From NCBI GenBank assembly GCA_946482165.1, contig CAMLQS010000001.1, forward strand, positions 1-56,657: DNA of 56,657 nt, read 5' to 3'. This document shows positions 1 to 8,803 of the stretch, one piece after another. The DNA is from an uncultured Verrucomicrobiota bacterium (GTDB lineage: Bacteria; Verrucomicrobiota; Verrucomicrobiae; Opitutales; Opitutaceae). The notes beneath the pieces are model-generated. The model was given only the letters and a program-made list of their open reading frames with translations. It was not told where the DNA came from and searched no databases. The first letter of the stretch is position 1, and every line of letters starts with the position of its first letter. The position numbers were made by a program, and so were the translations under genes.

Positions 1-20
1 AACTGCGCTGGGCCGGCGTT

Positions 21-63
21 GCGAAAGGCGGCATGGGCCCTCCGGCCCACCTCCGCCTTTCGC
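21..63. repeat. Nested perfect inverted repeat (hairpin)
   Basis: An 11-bp arm (GCGAAAGGCGG, 21-31) is repeated exactly inverted at 53-63. Inside it is a second perfect 6-bp stem (TGGGCC 34-39 with GGCCCA 44-49) around a CTCC loop. The whole can fold into one long two-part hairpin. It lies about 70 bp before the terminator at 131. There is no T-run, so it is not a simple intrinsic terminator. It could be a 3' end stabiliser of a gene left of the window or a dispersed palindrome. Confidence 0.6.
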
Positions 64-130
64 GCCTTGGCCGAGCGCGGTTTCCCGCCTCCGCCAGACC
101 GAGTTATTGACAAGACACGGCCTAGTTTTC

Positions 131-162
131 GCCCCGCCCGCCTTTTGGCCGGCGGGGCTTTT
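131..162 (+). terminator. Rho-independent terminator of a gene left of the window
   Basis: GCCCCGCC (131-138) pairs perfectly with GGCGGGGC (151-158) and is followed by TTTT. It reads on the plus strand just before trmO and most likely ends a transcript that starts outside the window. The same GCCCCGCC/GGCGGGGC stem recurs at 8192 and, in shorter form, at 37525, so it is a favoured terminator type here. Confidence 0.75.
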
Positions 163-164
163 CG

Positions 165-1124
165 TTGGCAAGCACGGGGCCGGAGCTATGCCTTGCCGTC
201 GTGCCCGATACCGAACTTACGCCCGATCCCGAGAGGCCGCGCGCGGACCCGTCCGAGACTGCGCTCGCGTTGCGCCCGATCGGCTACATTCGCAGCGGCA
301 AGCACGTGAAGTTTCAGGCGCGCCATCAGCCGGACGAACGCGAAGCGGAAGAAAACTTTCTCGAACTCCTTCCCGACGCCGAGCTCGCGCTCGGCACCAC
401 CGATCTCGCGGGTTTCGAACGCATCTGGCTGCTTTGGTGGTTCCATCGCAACAGCGGCTGGCGGCCGAAGGTCATTCCCCCGCGCGGGCCGCAGAAACGT
501 CGCGGCGTCTTCGCGACGCGTTCGCCTCATCGTCCGAACGCCCTGGGCCTCACTCCGGTGCGTCTGCTCGGCGTGGAGCGCGGCGGGCGCCTGCTTAGGC
601 TCGGGCCTTGCGATCTGGTCGAGGGAACGCCGGTTTTCGACATCAAGCCCTACGTCCCCGCCTACGACTCGTTTCCCGGCTCGCGCGCAGGATGGATAGA
701 CGATGTGGACTCGGAGGAGCGCGCGGGACCTCGATACACGGTCGAGCTTTCGCCGCTCGCCGCCGGGCAGGCGGAGTGGCTGCGGGAAAACTGGAGCGTC
801 GATTTCTTGCCGCGCGTGCGCGAGTTGCTCGGCCGCGATCCGGCGCCGCACCGCACGAGGAGAATCCGCCGGGTGCCGACGGAGCACGGTGGCGGCTTCG
901 AGATCGGCTGCGGCGCGTGGCGCGCCTTGTTCACGGTCGATGAACCGGCGGCGCGCGTGGCGATCACCGGCCTCGGGCCGGGTTATCCGCTCTGGCAGTT
1001 GCAACGCGAGGGCGCGACCGACGCGGTGGCCGACCGCGAGGCGCAGAAGGCTTTTCTCGAACGCTGGCCGGCCTCGGAGCTGCCGTTGAAAAGCGCCTAC
1101 CGCGGTGCGCGTGCCGAGCCGTAG
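165..1124 (+). CDS. trmO: tRNA (N6-threonylcarbamoyladenosine-37-N6)-methyltransferase TrmO
   Basis: A TrmO/YaeB (UPF0066) family protein. The family uses S-adenosylmethionine to methylate t6A37 of threonine tRNA in the cytoplasm. The N-terminal catalytic beta-barrel is clear: PIGYIRS near residue 37, RPNALGLTPVRLL near 125 and DIKPYVPAYD near 160. A C-terminal extension of about 140 residues follows, as in longer family members. The start is uncertain. The longest frame begins with TTG at 165, right behind a terminator; GTG at 201 would give 307 residues; neither has a convincing ribosome-binding site. It is a single gene, convergent with the cyclase gene on the other strand. Confidence 0.88.
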   Translation: MASTGPELCLAVVPDTELTPDPERPRADPSETALALRPIGYIRSGKHVKFQARHQPDEREAEENFLELLPDAELALGTTDLAGFERIWLLWWFHRNSGWRPKVIPPRGPQKRRGVFATRSPHRPNALGLTPVRLLGVERGGRLLRLGPCDLVEGTPVFDIKPYVPAYDSFPGSRAGWIDDVDSEERAGPRYTVELSPLAAGQAEWLRENWSVDFLPRVRELLGRDPAPHRTRRIRRVPTEHGGGFEIGCGAWRALFTVDEPAARVAITGLGPGYPLWQLQREGATDAVADREAQKAFLERWPASELPLKSAYRGARAEP

Positions 1125-1228
1125 CGCGTTGGCTGCAGAGTCATGGCCAACAACTCGACCCGCCGCGCTTTGAGTTTGGCCGCAACCCGGTTTGGACTCC
1201 GTCCGCGCCCTGAGCGGCGCGAATCCGA

Positions 1229-2857
1229 TCACATCGCGTAGACATGCACGCCGACCACGCGACCGCGGAGCGGCCGCATGTCGCAGTCGACGAAACCTTC
1301 GCTCGAGGAGGGATGCGCCCGCTGTTTCACCTGATCGCTGATGGCGATGCGGGTGCCGAGCTCCTTGTTCATTTCCTGGAGGCGGGCCGCGACGTTTACG
1401 GAATCGCCCATCACGCAGTATTTCATGCGCGAGGGGCCGCCGATGTGGCCGGCGACCACGGGGCCGGTATGCACGCCGACGCGCAGCGTGATCTGATCCA
1501 CGCCCGCCTTTTGCCAACGCTCGGCGAGGCCGCGGGCCTCCCAGCTGCCGTTGAGCTGGGTCATGCGTTGCTGCATGAGCAGGGCGCAACGCAGGGCGCG
1601 GTCCGCGTGGTCTTCCTGGGCGACGGGCGCGCCGAAGACGGCCATCAGGCAGTCGCCGCGAAAATCGATCACGCATCCGCCGTGCTGCTCGATGAGGGCC
1701 GTCATGGCGCCGAGGTATTCGTTGGCGAGCGACACGACCTCCATCGGGGAGAACTGCTCGCTGATCCGCGTGTATTGGGACAGGTCGGCGAAGAGGACGG
1801 TGGCCAGACGCTCGACTCCGCCGAGCGTGGGGGGCTGTCCGCCGGCCAGAACCGCCCGGGCGAGGTCGTCGCTCACGTAGAGCCCGAAGGTCGCGCGGAG
1901 ACGTTCGCGATCGCGAAGCTGGCGGGAAAGATCGTCAAGGTGCGCGGAAAGGAGGGCGAATTCGTCGCCCGAGTCGTCGGGAGCCGGGGCGGAGGCGGGC
2001 GGCTCGTGACGGCCGGAAGCGATGGCGGCGGTGACGGCGAGCGCGTGCGAGAGGGGGCGCTCCACCCGGCGACGCACGAGGGCGGCCAGCGCGATGATCG
2101 CGACGGCGGCGACGCCGAAAATGGCGGCGCAGAAAACCACGACATGCCGGCGCGTCTCGTCGAGGCGCACGGCGAGAACGTCGACGCCGACGATGCCGAC
2201 GATCTCGTTTTTCGAGGTGCGGAGCGGCGCGTAGGCGGACTGGGTGGCGCCAAACTCGTCCTCGTAGACGCGATCCTCGACCGAAACCTGGCTGAAGCCG
2301 CGCAGCATGTAGGGGTATTCGCTGGCGTCATACAGTTCGCCCTCCTCCGCGACGCGCGAGGCTTTCGAGGCGTCGATCAGGAAGCGGAGCTGGGCCGGGC
2401 GGTCGGTGGGCAGCAGGATGTAGATGGAGTCGATGTCGCGCTCGTGCTCGACGATGCGCATGAGGCGTTCGCGCCATTCCTCGCGCCAGGCGTCGCCGCC
2501 GTCCGCGCGGAGCGGGAGGCCGGGGATGGCGTCGGCCTCGAAGGTGTTGGCGAGGGAGAGCGCGAGCGATTCGAGACGTTGCGTGAACGAATGCAGGCGA
2601 GCCTCCACCATGATCGAATGGGCGAATATCCCGGCGGAGATGACGATTAGCAGGGCCGCTCCGCCGAAGAGGGCGGCGATCCGCACGTCGAAGCGGCGCC
2701 ACCAGGGAAGGGATCGCAGCGCGGGGTGCTGCGCGAGTTCGCCGCCGGGAGAGCCCGAAGTGGCGGGGAACGAAGCGGCGGAGGCGGAAAAATCGGAGCC
2801 GGATACGGCGGGCGTCGCGGGCCGGGCGGGAGTGGGAGCGGCAGGTTGAAGAGACAT
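1229..2857 (-). CDS. Membrane class III adenylate/guanylate cyclase with extracytoplasmic sensor region
   Basis: A 542-residue class III nucleotidyl cyclase. There is a transmembrane helix at about 59-81, a roughly 155-residue extracytoplasmic sensor, a second helix at about 238-262, a HAMP-like linker to about 320 and the cyclase domain at about 350-510. The metal aspartates are D358 (LFADLS) and D402 (RGDCLMAVFG). The transition-state pair N488/R492 sits in GDSVNVAARL. The residues that usually select adenine (Lys and Asp) are D398 and C481, which resembles the Glu/Cys pair of guanylate cyclases, so the product may be cGMP. The ATG at 2857 was chosen because longer starts run into the divergent aminotransferase gene. 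Confidence 0.9.
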   Translation of the reverse strand: MSLQPAAPTPARPATPAVSGSDFSASAASFPATSGSPGGELAQHPALRSLPWWRRFDVRIAALFGGAALLIVISAGIFAHSIMVEARLHSFTQRLESLALSLANTFEADAIPGLPLRADGGDAWREEWRERLMRIVEHERDIDSIYILLPTDRPAQLRFLIDASKASRVAEEGELYDASEYPYMLRGFSQVSVEDRVYEDEFGATQSAYAPLRTSKNEIVGIVGVDVLAVRLDETRRHVVVFCAAIFGVAAVAIIALAALVRRRVERPLSHALAVTAAIASGRHEPPASAPAPDDSGDEFALLSAHLDDLSRQLRDRERLRATFGLYVSDDLARAVLAGGQPPTLGGVERLATVLFADLSQYTRISEQFSPMEVVSLANEYLGAMTALIEQHGGCVIDFRGDCLMAVFGAPVAQEDHADRALRCALLMQQRMTQLNGSWEARGLAERWQKAGVDQITLRVGVHTGPVVAGHIGGPSRMKYCVMGDSVNVAARLQEMNKELGTRIAISDQVKQRAHPSSSEGFVDCDMRPLRGRVVGVHVYAM

Positions 2858-2915
2858 CGCGGCGTCGAAACTTGGCGCAGCGTGGTAATCGGTGACGCAG
2901 GGCACAAGCCGGCAT

Positions 2916-2931
2916 TGAGTTGCGCAACTCA
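2916..2931. promoter_or_regulatory. 16-bp perfect palindrome between divergent genes (candidate operator)
   Basis: TGAGTTGCGCAACTCA is an exact palindrome in the 155-bp gap between the cyclase start (2857) and the aminotransferase start (3013). Its size, symmetry and place fit a dimeric repressor or activator site controlling one or both genes. No regulator gene lies next to it, so the partner is unknown. Confidence 0.45.
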
Positions 2932-3012
2932 GGCAATCAGGCTCGGCGGCTGGGCCCAAATGGACGGGGCGCAGGCTTGTCGTGCCGCTCGGAAACTTGG
3001 TGGGATGGCGCA

Positions 3013-4341
3013 ATGTCGTCCCATGCTTCCGCCTTCGCTCCGTCTCCGCTCGCTTTGTCGGCGTTGGGGCGGCGGGCAAAACCGCCCGCGATCACCGCGC
3101 TCATGCAGACGGCCTTGGAGACGCCGGGTTTGCTGTCGCTCGCGGCCGGTTTCACCGACAACGCGACTTTGCCGGTGACGGCGATCGGAGCCGCTTTCGG
3201 CAAATTGGCCGGAGCGGCGAATGGCGCGGAGTTTCTTCAATACGGCACCAACGCCGGGCGTCCCGGCTTGCGTGCGGTGCTGGCGGAGCGGGTGCTCGCG
3301 CAGGACGCGGCGGCGCTCGGCGGGCCGCCGCCGGACGCGGCCTCGGTGGCGGCGCGCGCGGCGCAGACGTTTGTCGGCAACGGTTCGCAGCAGGCGCTTT
3401 ATCTGGCGGTCCAGACTCTTTGCGAACCGGGCGATATCGTGCTGGTGGACCGGCCGAGCTATTTCGTGTTTCTGGAGTTGCTGGGCGGCCTCGGAGTGGA
3501 GGCGCGGTCGCTGCCTGTCGACAAAGCCGGGCGGCTGGACGGACCCGCCTTGGCCGGGCTCTTGCGGGAATTGCGCGCCTCGGGCGGGCGGGCTCGGCTA
3601 AAGGCCGTTTATTTCGTGAGCTGGTTTTCCAACCCCAGCGGACGGACGCTCGATTTGGCGGAAAAACGCCTGCTCGCGGCGACCTTGCGGGCGGAGGATT
3701 GCGTGGTGCCGGTGATCGAGGACGCGGCGTATCGCGAACTCGGTTTCGATCCGGCCGCGGCGTCGGAGCAGCCCGGCGTGCTGGGCGACGCGGCGTGGGC
3801 GGGTTTTCCGCGGCTCTACACCAGCACGCTCACCAAGCCCTTCGCAACGGGTCTGAAGGTCGGCTACGGCATGTGCGACGACGAGACATGGCGCTCGGCG
3901 ATGCTGCACGTGAAAGGGCATCACGATTTCGGAACCTCCAACTTCTCCCAGGCGTTGCTGGAGCAGGCGCTGAAGGGACCGGACTACGAGGCGCAGCTTG
4001 CGGTCCTTCGCCGGACGTATCGGGAAAAGCGCGACGCCCTGCACGCGGCGCTCGAAGCCGGCGGACTGGCGGGGCTCGGCTGGCGCTGGCGGGTGCCGGA
4101 AGGCGGGCTTTATCTATGGCTCGAAGGGCCCGCGGGGCTCGACACCGGCGGCGAGTCGGCGTTTTGCCGCGCCTGCCTGGGCGAGGGCGTGCTGTATGTG
4201 CCGGGCGAACTTTGTCATGGAGACGCACCGCCGAAAAACACCGTGCGCCTGAGCTATGGCGTGCTCGCCCCCGGCGCGTTGGCCGAAGCGGGCGCCCGTT
4301 TTTGCCGGGCGGCCCGCGCCTGCGCCGGAACAGTTGCATGA
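3013..4341 (+). CDS. PLP-dependent class I/II aminotransferase (MocR/LysN-like fold type I)
   Basis: A 442-residue fold-type I aminotransferase without the N-terminal GntR domain of MocR regulators. Landmarks are the substrate-entry segment ending FLQYGTNAGRPGLR, the cofactor-pocket motif SWFSNPSGRT, the DAAYRELGFDP aspartate that contacts the pyridine nitrogen, and the PLP lysine in STLTKPFATGLKVGYG. Relatives act on 2-aminoadipate, aromatic or branched-chain amino acids, and the substrate cannot be read here. The ATG at 3013 is preferred because the family fold starts shortly after it. A DUF983 gene follows 28 bp later. Confidence 0.87.
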   Translation: MSSHASAFAPSPLALSALGRRAKPPAITALMQTALETPGLLSLAAGFTDNATLPVTAIGAAFGKLAGAANGAEFLQYGTNAGRPGLRAVLAERVLAQDAAALGGPPPDAASVAARAAQTFVGNGSQQALYLAVQTLCEPGDIVLVDRPSYFVFLELLGGLGVEARSLPVDKAGRLDGPALAGLLRELRASGGRARLKAVYFVSWFSNPSGRTLDLAEKRLLAATLRAEDCVVPVIEDAAYRELGFDPAAASEQPGVLGDAAWAGFPRLYTSTLTKPFATGLKVGYGMCDDETWRSAMLHVKGHHDFGTSNFSQALLEQALKGPDYEAQLAVLRRTYREKRDALHAALEAGGLAGLGWRWRVPEGGLYLWLEGPAGLDTGGESAFCRACLGEGVLYVPGELCHGDAPPKNTVRLSYGVLAPGALAEAGARFCRAARACAGTVA

Positions 4342-4369
4342 GCGCCCGAAGCAATCCGAAGCTGGCACC

Positions 4370-4786
4370 ATGATGAAACCCAAGGTGACGCGCGTGGAAA
4401 TCGTGGCACGAGGTCTGACGAACCGTTGCCCCAACTGCGGGACGCGGTCCCTGTTCGAGCCCGGGCAACCCTTTACCCTGCGAGCGGCTTGCGGGAACTG
4501 CGGGCTCAAGCTGGAGCGCGACGAGGGCAGTTTTCTCGGCGCGATGTCGCTCAACTACGGCGTCACGATCTGTCTTTTCCTCGTGCCGGTGTTGCTGGCC
4601 TACCTGGCCGGCTGGATCGGCGGGCGCACGGCCGCGGTGATGGCGGGCGTGGGCGCCATAGGTTTCCCCATCCTGTTTTACCGGTCTTCCCGGAGCTGGT
4701 GGTTGATGAACTACTACCTCGTGTTGCCGCGGCATCTGCCGGCCAACCAGCGGGCGGTAGCGGAGCACGAAGACACGAACACCTGA
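4370..4786 (+). CDS. DUF983 family protein: zinc ribbon plus two membrane helices
   Basis: A 138-residue protein. A four-cysteine zinc-ribbon-like segment (CPNC near residue 20 and CGNC near 40) is followed by two hydrophobic helices (from about 60 to 105) and the segment SRSWWLMNYYLVLPRHLP. This is the DUF983 layout, found mainly next to respiratory or membrane genes, and its role is not established. Adjacent ATGs at 4370 and 4373 are both possible. It begins 28 bp after the aminotransferase stop and may be co-transcribed with it. Confidence 0.8.
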   Translation: MMKPKVTRVEIVARGLTNRCPNCGTRSLFEPGQPFTLRAACGNCGLKLERDEGSFLGAMSLNYGVTICLFLVPVLLAYLAGWIGGRTAAVMAGVGAIGFPILFYRSSRSWWLMNYYLVLPRHLPANQRAVAEHEDTNT

Positions 4787-4933
4787 GCCTGCGCGCCTTG
4801 CCGCGGTAGGGCGCGCCGAGGCGGTGTGGTGAGGGAGACGCGCTGGAAACACCGCGCCGTTTTGCAATCCGGTCCTCCTTGAGGAGCGGGCGAACGCTGT
4901 TTGCGTGGCCCGTCCGCTTCATAACCGAATCTG

Positions 4934-5998
4934 ATGACGACCGAAATTCTTCTGTTTCCCTTTGGCGACTACTGGTGGCTCTACGGCCTCTTCACGCTCT
5001 TCGTGCTGGGGATGCTGGCTCTCGATCTGGGGGTGTTTCACCGCGAGGCGCACGAGGTCACGGTCAAGGAGGCGGCGATTTGGAGCGTGGTATGGGTGAG
5101 TCTGGCGATGGTGTTCTGCGCGGGGTTTTGGCGCTACGCGCATCACAAGCTGCCGACTTACGAACCCTTGCTGGCGGAGCTGGCGTCAAAAGGCATCACC
5201 GGGCCGGAAGCGGCGCTCGCGGCGGCCGAGCTCGCCGACCAGTCCACGCTGGAGTATCTGACGGGCTTCGTCGTCGAGAAGGCGCTGTCCGTGGACAACA
5301 TCTTCGTGTTCGTCGTGGTGTTTTCCTACTTTGCGATCCCGGCGCGGTATCAGCACCGTGTGCTTTTCTACGGGATATTGGGGGCGCTCATTTTCCGCAT
5401 CATCTTCATTTCGATAGGCGCGGCGTTGATGCAGATCCATTGGGTGATCCTGCTATTCGGGGCGTTCTTGATCATCACGGGCATCAAGATTCTCTTCGCG
5501 CCGGAAAAGCCGATCGAGCCGGAGAAGAATCCGATCATCCGCCTCTTGAAGCGGATCGTGCCGATCACTCCCGCCATCGAGGGACAGCGGTTTTTCTTGC
5601 GGAAGGAAGGGGTGCTCTACGCGACGCCGCTTTTGGTCTGCCTCGTTTTCATCGAGATCACCGACATCGTTTTTGCGGTGGATTCGGTTCCGGCCATTTT
5701 CGCGATCACCAAGGAGCCGCTGATCGTTTTCACCTCCAATATCTTCGCGATCCTCGGGCTGCGGGCGCTCTTCTTCCTGCTGGCCGGCGTGATGCATAAA
5801 TTCCGGTATCTTAAATACGGCTTGGGTGTCGTGCTGATCTTTGTCGGTCTGAAGATGGTTTGGCTTAACGAAGCTTTCGGCGGTAAATTCCCCGTCGGGC
5901 TTTCGTTGGGGATCATCGGAGCGATTCTCGCCGTCTCGGTGGCGGCCTCGCTTGCCATCCCGGCAAAGGCCGAGGCCAACCCGACGCCCGCGCCGTAA
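4934..5998 (+). CDS. TerC/Alx family integral membrane protein
   Basis: A 354-residue polytopic inner-membrane protein of the TerC/Alx family, with about nine hydrophobic segments. The conserved acidic membrane motifs are present: FVLGMLALDLGVFH near residue 25, VVEKALSVDNIFVFVVVF near 118 and VCLVFIEITDIVFAVDSVPA near 235. Family members are linked to manganese export, pH response and tellurite resistance. The 147-bp leader was examined for the yybP-ykoY manganese riboswitch that precedes alx in enterics, and no convincing match was seen. Confidence 0.9.
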   Translation: MTTEILLFPFGDYWWLYGLFTLFVLGMLALDLGVFHREAHEVTVKEAAIWSVVWVSLAMVFCAGFWRYAHHKLPTYEPLLAELASKGITGPEAALAAAELADQSTLEYLTGFVVEKALSVDNIFVFVVVFSYFAIPARYQHRVLFYGILGALIFRIIFISIGAALMQIHWVILLFGAFLIITGIKILFAPEKPIEPEKNPIIRLLKRIVPITPAIEGQRFFLRKEGVLYATPLLVCLVFIEITDIVFAVDSVPAIFAITKEPLIVFTSNIFAILGLRALFFLLAGVMHKFRYLKYGLGVVLIFVGLKMVWLNEAFGGKFPVGLSLGIIGAILAVSVAASLAIPAKAEANPTPAP

Positions 5999-6089
5999 AC
6001 GTGGCTCGCGGGACGTTTTCGCTCCGTGCCCAACTCCCCTTTGGCGTCCAGCTGTGGCAGGAGCTTTCCGTCATGATCATCTTTTGGGC

Positions 6090-6250
6090 GGCATGCCTTA
6101 TGTATTACGTAAGTCGTTTATTTTATGTTACTAAACGTATTTTATTCTCCTATGGCTTCGCTGGCTGACTAAAAATTGCCAGAGGGGTGTCTGTTCGGCT
6201 GTTTGAAATATTTAATGAAATAAAATATTCATACATAGGGAAATAGGATT
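6090..6250. other. AT-rich upstream region of the ammonium transporter operon
   Basis: The 315 bp between terC and amt hold no gene. Bases around 6095-6250 are strikingly AT-rich compared with the surrounding GC-rich DNA. They include CGTTTA/TAAACG inverted arms (about 6115-6140) and TGAAATATTTAATG-type near-palindromes (about 6205-6232). This is the natural place for the nitrogen-responsive promoter of amt-glnK. A sigma-54 promoter was searched for: the nearest candidate, TGGCAG at 6055, has a poor -12 element (TTCC in place of TTGC). Confidence 0.5.
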
Positions 6251-6313
6251 AGGTCGGATTTCCGGAAGCATGAGCTTCATTCATGGCGCGCCGTCTGCTT
6301 TGGGGAGGTGTCC

Positions 6314-7774
6314 ATGAAGACCTTATTAAAGACCATCCTCTGTGCGCTGGCCTTGGCCGGCGCCACATTCACCCTGACTGCGCAGGACGCCGCTCCAGCG
6401 GCTGCCGAGGCGGCCATTGCGGCCGCTCCCGCTGAACCGACCCTCGAACAGCGAGTCGGCGACATTGAAGCCTACATGAACAATGGCGCACGCGTGACGG
6501 AAGCCGGCACCTCAAAGGTCGCCGGTCCCGGTCCGGGCCATAACGCCTGGCAGATGGTGAGCACCGCGCTGGTTATCTTCATGACGCTGCCCGGCCTGGC
6601 CCTCTTCTATGGTGGCCTCGTTCGCAAGAAGAACATCCTCTCCGTTTTCGCGCAGTGTTTCGGCATCGCCGGCCTCGTCACGATTCTGTGGTGGGCGGTT
6701 GGTTACAGCCTCTCTTTCGGTTCCGGCGGCAACGCCTTCATCGGCAGCTTGTCCAACGCCATGCTGAAGGGTGTCTCTCCTTCCGCGACCGGGGCGGGCT
6801 ACTACTGGATCAGCGACGCGATGTGGGCGATGTTCCAGCTCTCCTTCGCGATCATCACTCCCGCCCTGATCTTGGGCGCGATCGCCGAGCGCATGAAATT
6901 CTCCGCCGTCCTCGCCTTCGTGGCCATTTGGATGTTCGCGGTCTACTTCCCCTTCGCCCACATGGTTTGGGCTACCGACGGCCTGATGTGCGGCCCTCTC
7001 AACAAGGATGCGGCGATCAAGGCGATCGACTTCGCCGGCGGCACCGTCGTTCACATGACCTCCGGTTGGTCCGCGCTCGTGCTCTGCATCATCCTCGGCC
7101 CCCGCCTCGGCTTCGGTAAGGAAAAGATGACGCCGCACTCCATGGTGATGTGCTCCATCGGCACGGGTATGCTCTGGGTTGGCTGGTATGGGTTTAACGC
7201 CGGTTCCGCCCTCGGCGCCGACGCGATCGCCTCCAACGCCTTCGCCACCACCACTCTAGCCGCCGCCACCGCGGGCTTCATCTGGGCCGTCGCCGAGTGG
7301 ATGACCCGCGGCCACCCCTCCGTCCTCGGTTTCTGCTCGGGCATCGTCGCCGGTCTCGTCGTGATCACTCCCGGCGCGGGCTTCGTCAGCATGTCCTCCG
7401 CGGTCATCATCGGCGTTCTCGCCGGCCTCATTCCCTTCGTCTTCGTGAGCTACCTCAAGGCCAAGTTCGGCCTCGACGACGCGCTCGACACCTTCGGCGT
7501 GCATGGCGTGGGCGGCACCCTCGGCGCCATCCTCACCGGCGTGTTTGCCGATCCGGCGGTCAACGGCGTGCTTGGCGAGAGCGGCATGAATCTGATGCCC
7601 GGCCTCCTGGTCAACCAGCTCAAGGCCGTCGCCCTCACCATCGTCTGGAGCGTGGTCGCCACCGCGATCATCGCCTACATCATCAAGGCCGTCATCGGAC
7701 TCCGCCCCACCGCCGAGGTCGAGCGCCAGGGTCTCGACATCAACGAACATGGCGAAGAAGGTTACGTCGACTAA
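6314..7774 (+). CDS. amtB: Ammonium transporter (Amt family)
   Basis: A 486-residue Amt/Rh-family channel. It has a cleavable-looking signal peptide (MKTLLKTILCALALAGATFT), a short alanine-rich spacer and about eleven membrane helices. Family motifs are seen: ALFYGGLVRKKNILS, the long FGVHGVGGTLGAILTG segment with the pore histidine, and DFAGGTVVHMTSG with the first pore-histidine region. The ATG at 6314 is chosen over GTG 6308 because GGGGAGG (6302-6308) sits five bases before it. It forms an operon with the P-II gene 39 bp downstream, the usual pairing in which P-II plugs the channel when nitrogen is plentiful. Confidence 0.96.
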   Translation: MKTLLKTILCALALAGATFTLTAQDAAPAAAEAAIAAAPAEPTLEQRVGDIEAYMNNGARVTEAGTSKVAGPGPGHNAWQMVSTALVIFMTLPGLALFYGGLVRKKNILSVFAQCFGIAGLVTILWWAVGYSLSFGSGGNAFIGSLSNAMLKGVSPSATGAGYYWISDAMWAMFQLSFAIITPALILGAIAERMKFSAVLAFVAIWMFAVYFPFAHMVWATDGLMCGPLNKDAAIKAIDFAGGTVVHMTSGWSALVLCIILGPRLGFGKEKMTPHSMVMCSIGTGMLWVGWYGFNAGSALGADAIASNAFATTTLAAATAGFIWAVAEWMTRGHPSVLGFCSGIVAGLVVITPGAGFVSMSSAVIIGVLAGLIPFVFVSYLKAKFGLDDALDTFGVHGVGGTLGAILTGVFADPAVNGVLGESGMNLMPGLLVNQLKAVALTIVWSVVATAIIAYIIKAVIGLRPTAEVERQGLDINEHGEEGYVD

Positions 7775-8152
<378 letters not shown>

Positions 8153-8191
8153 GTCGGGTTGATTGATCGCCATCGGCCAACCAACTATTCG

Positions 8192-8218
8192 GCCCCGCCT
8201 TCATCGGCGGGGCTTTTT
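8192..8218 (+). terminator. Rho-independent terminator of the amt-glnK operon
   Basis: GCCCCGCC (8192-8199) and GGCGGGGC (8206-8213) form a perfect 8-bp stem with a six-base loop and a TTTTT tail. It lies 39 bp after the glnK stop. Confidence 0.9.
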
Positions 8219-8221
8219 GTT

Positions 8222-8323
8222 TTTCAACGCGGAGGCGCGGAGCCGCGGAGGCCCGGGAGGGAAAGCAGAGGGGAGGCGCCGGTTGGTCGTCTTTCTCCGC
8301 GCCTCTGCGGCTCCGCGTTAAAA
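8222..8323. repeat. Hairpin repeat of 8-nt units (NCGCGGAG class), copy 1
   Basis: The left arm (from 8226) is three tandem 8-mers, ACGCGGAG GCGCGGAG CCGCGGAG. The right arm (about 8295-8318) reads, inverted, ACGCGGAG CCGCAGAG GCGCGGAG. The outer edges are TTCAACGC and GCGTTAAAATC, the same as in the copy at 11117. It ends one base before the stop codon of the minus-strand TPR gene. Confidence 0.8.
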
Positions 8324-8803
8324 TCAACCGCGGACCAGGAAACGCAAGGTGCGCTGGTGGGCGCTCAGGCCGACGTCCTCCGAAAGATCGAGCAACGTAT
8401 CGAGCAGCAACGCGCAGGCCTCGTCGGCTCGACCGGCGCGCTTGAGCGCCACCGCGAGATAAGCGGCGAATTCGGCATTTTCGGGGAACTGGGCCCGTGC
8501 GCGCTCCAACCCGGCGACGGCGTCCGAGGGGAGCCCGAGGCGCAATTGACAGGCGGCGCGGCCGGCGAGGGTATTGGCCTGTTCGGCGGGTGAGGAAAGT
8601 CCCAGCGCAAGGGCGCGCTCGTAGGCTTCCAATGCGCCGGTGTCGTCTCCGCGCGCGACCAACGTGAAGGCTAGCTCCGCGGCGATCTCAGGCGTGTGGG
8701 GGAAGCGCGCGTCGAGGGCTTTCAACGCCGGCAGCACATGGTCGGTGCGGCCCCCGTGACGGGCGCCGACAATCGCGTCGAGTTCGGTCTTCCATGCTTC
8801 CAT
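8324..8803 (-). CDS. Tetratricopeptide-repeat protein
   Basis: A 159-residue soluble protein. Helical TPR-like repeats are visible at about 35-68 (AELAFTLVARGDDTGALEAYERALALG) and 75-120 (AACQLRLGLPSDAVAGLERARAQFP, then AYLAVALKRAGRADEACALL). There is no signal peptide and no catalytic domain, so a protein-protein adaptor role is likely. It is divergent from the osmC-like gene, with 90 bp between the starts. A hairpin repeat touches its stop codon. Confidence 0.75.
   Translation of the reverse strand: MEAWKTELDAIVGARHGGRTDHVLPALKALDARFPHTPEIAAELAFTLVARGDDTGALEAYERALALGLSSPAEQANTLAGRAACQLRLGLPSDAVAGLERARAQFPENAEFAAYLAVALKRAGRADEACALLLDTLLDLSEDVGLSAHQRTLRFLVRG

Noticed and set aside
4787..4933. 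yybP-ykoY manganese riboswitch in the terC leader
   Set aside because: The conserved loop sequences are not present; only short GC-rich dyads are seen.
6055..6070. Sigma-54 promoter before amt (TGGCAG, spacing 5, TTCCG)
   Set aside because: Spacing is right but the -12 element lacks the key GC, so the match is weak; no other -24/-12 was found.
8222..8323. CRISPR-like array at the GCGGAG repeats
   Set aside because: Units are 8 nt with no spacers and the two arms are inverted, which is a hairpin, not a CRISPR array.
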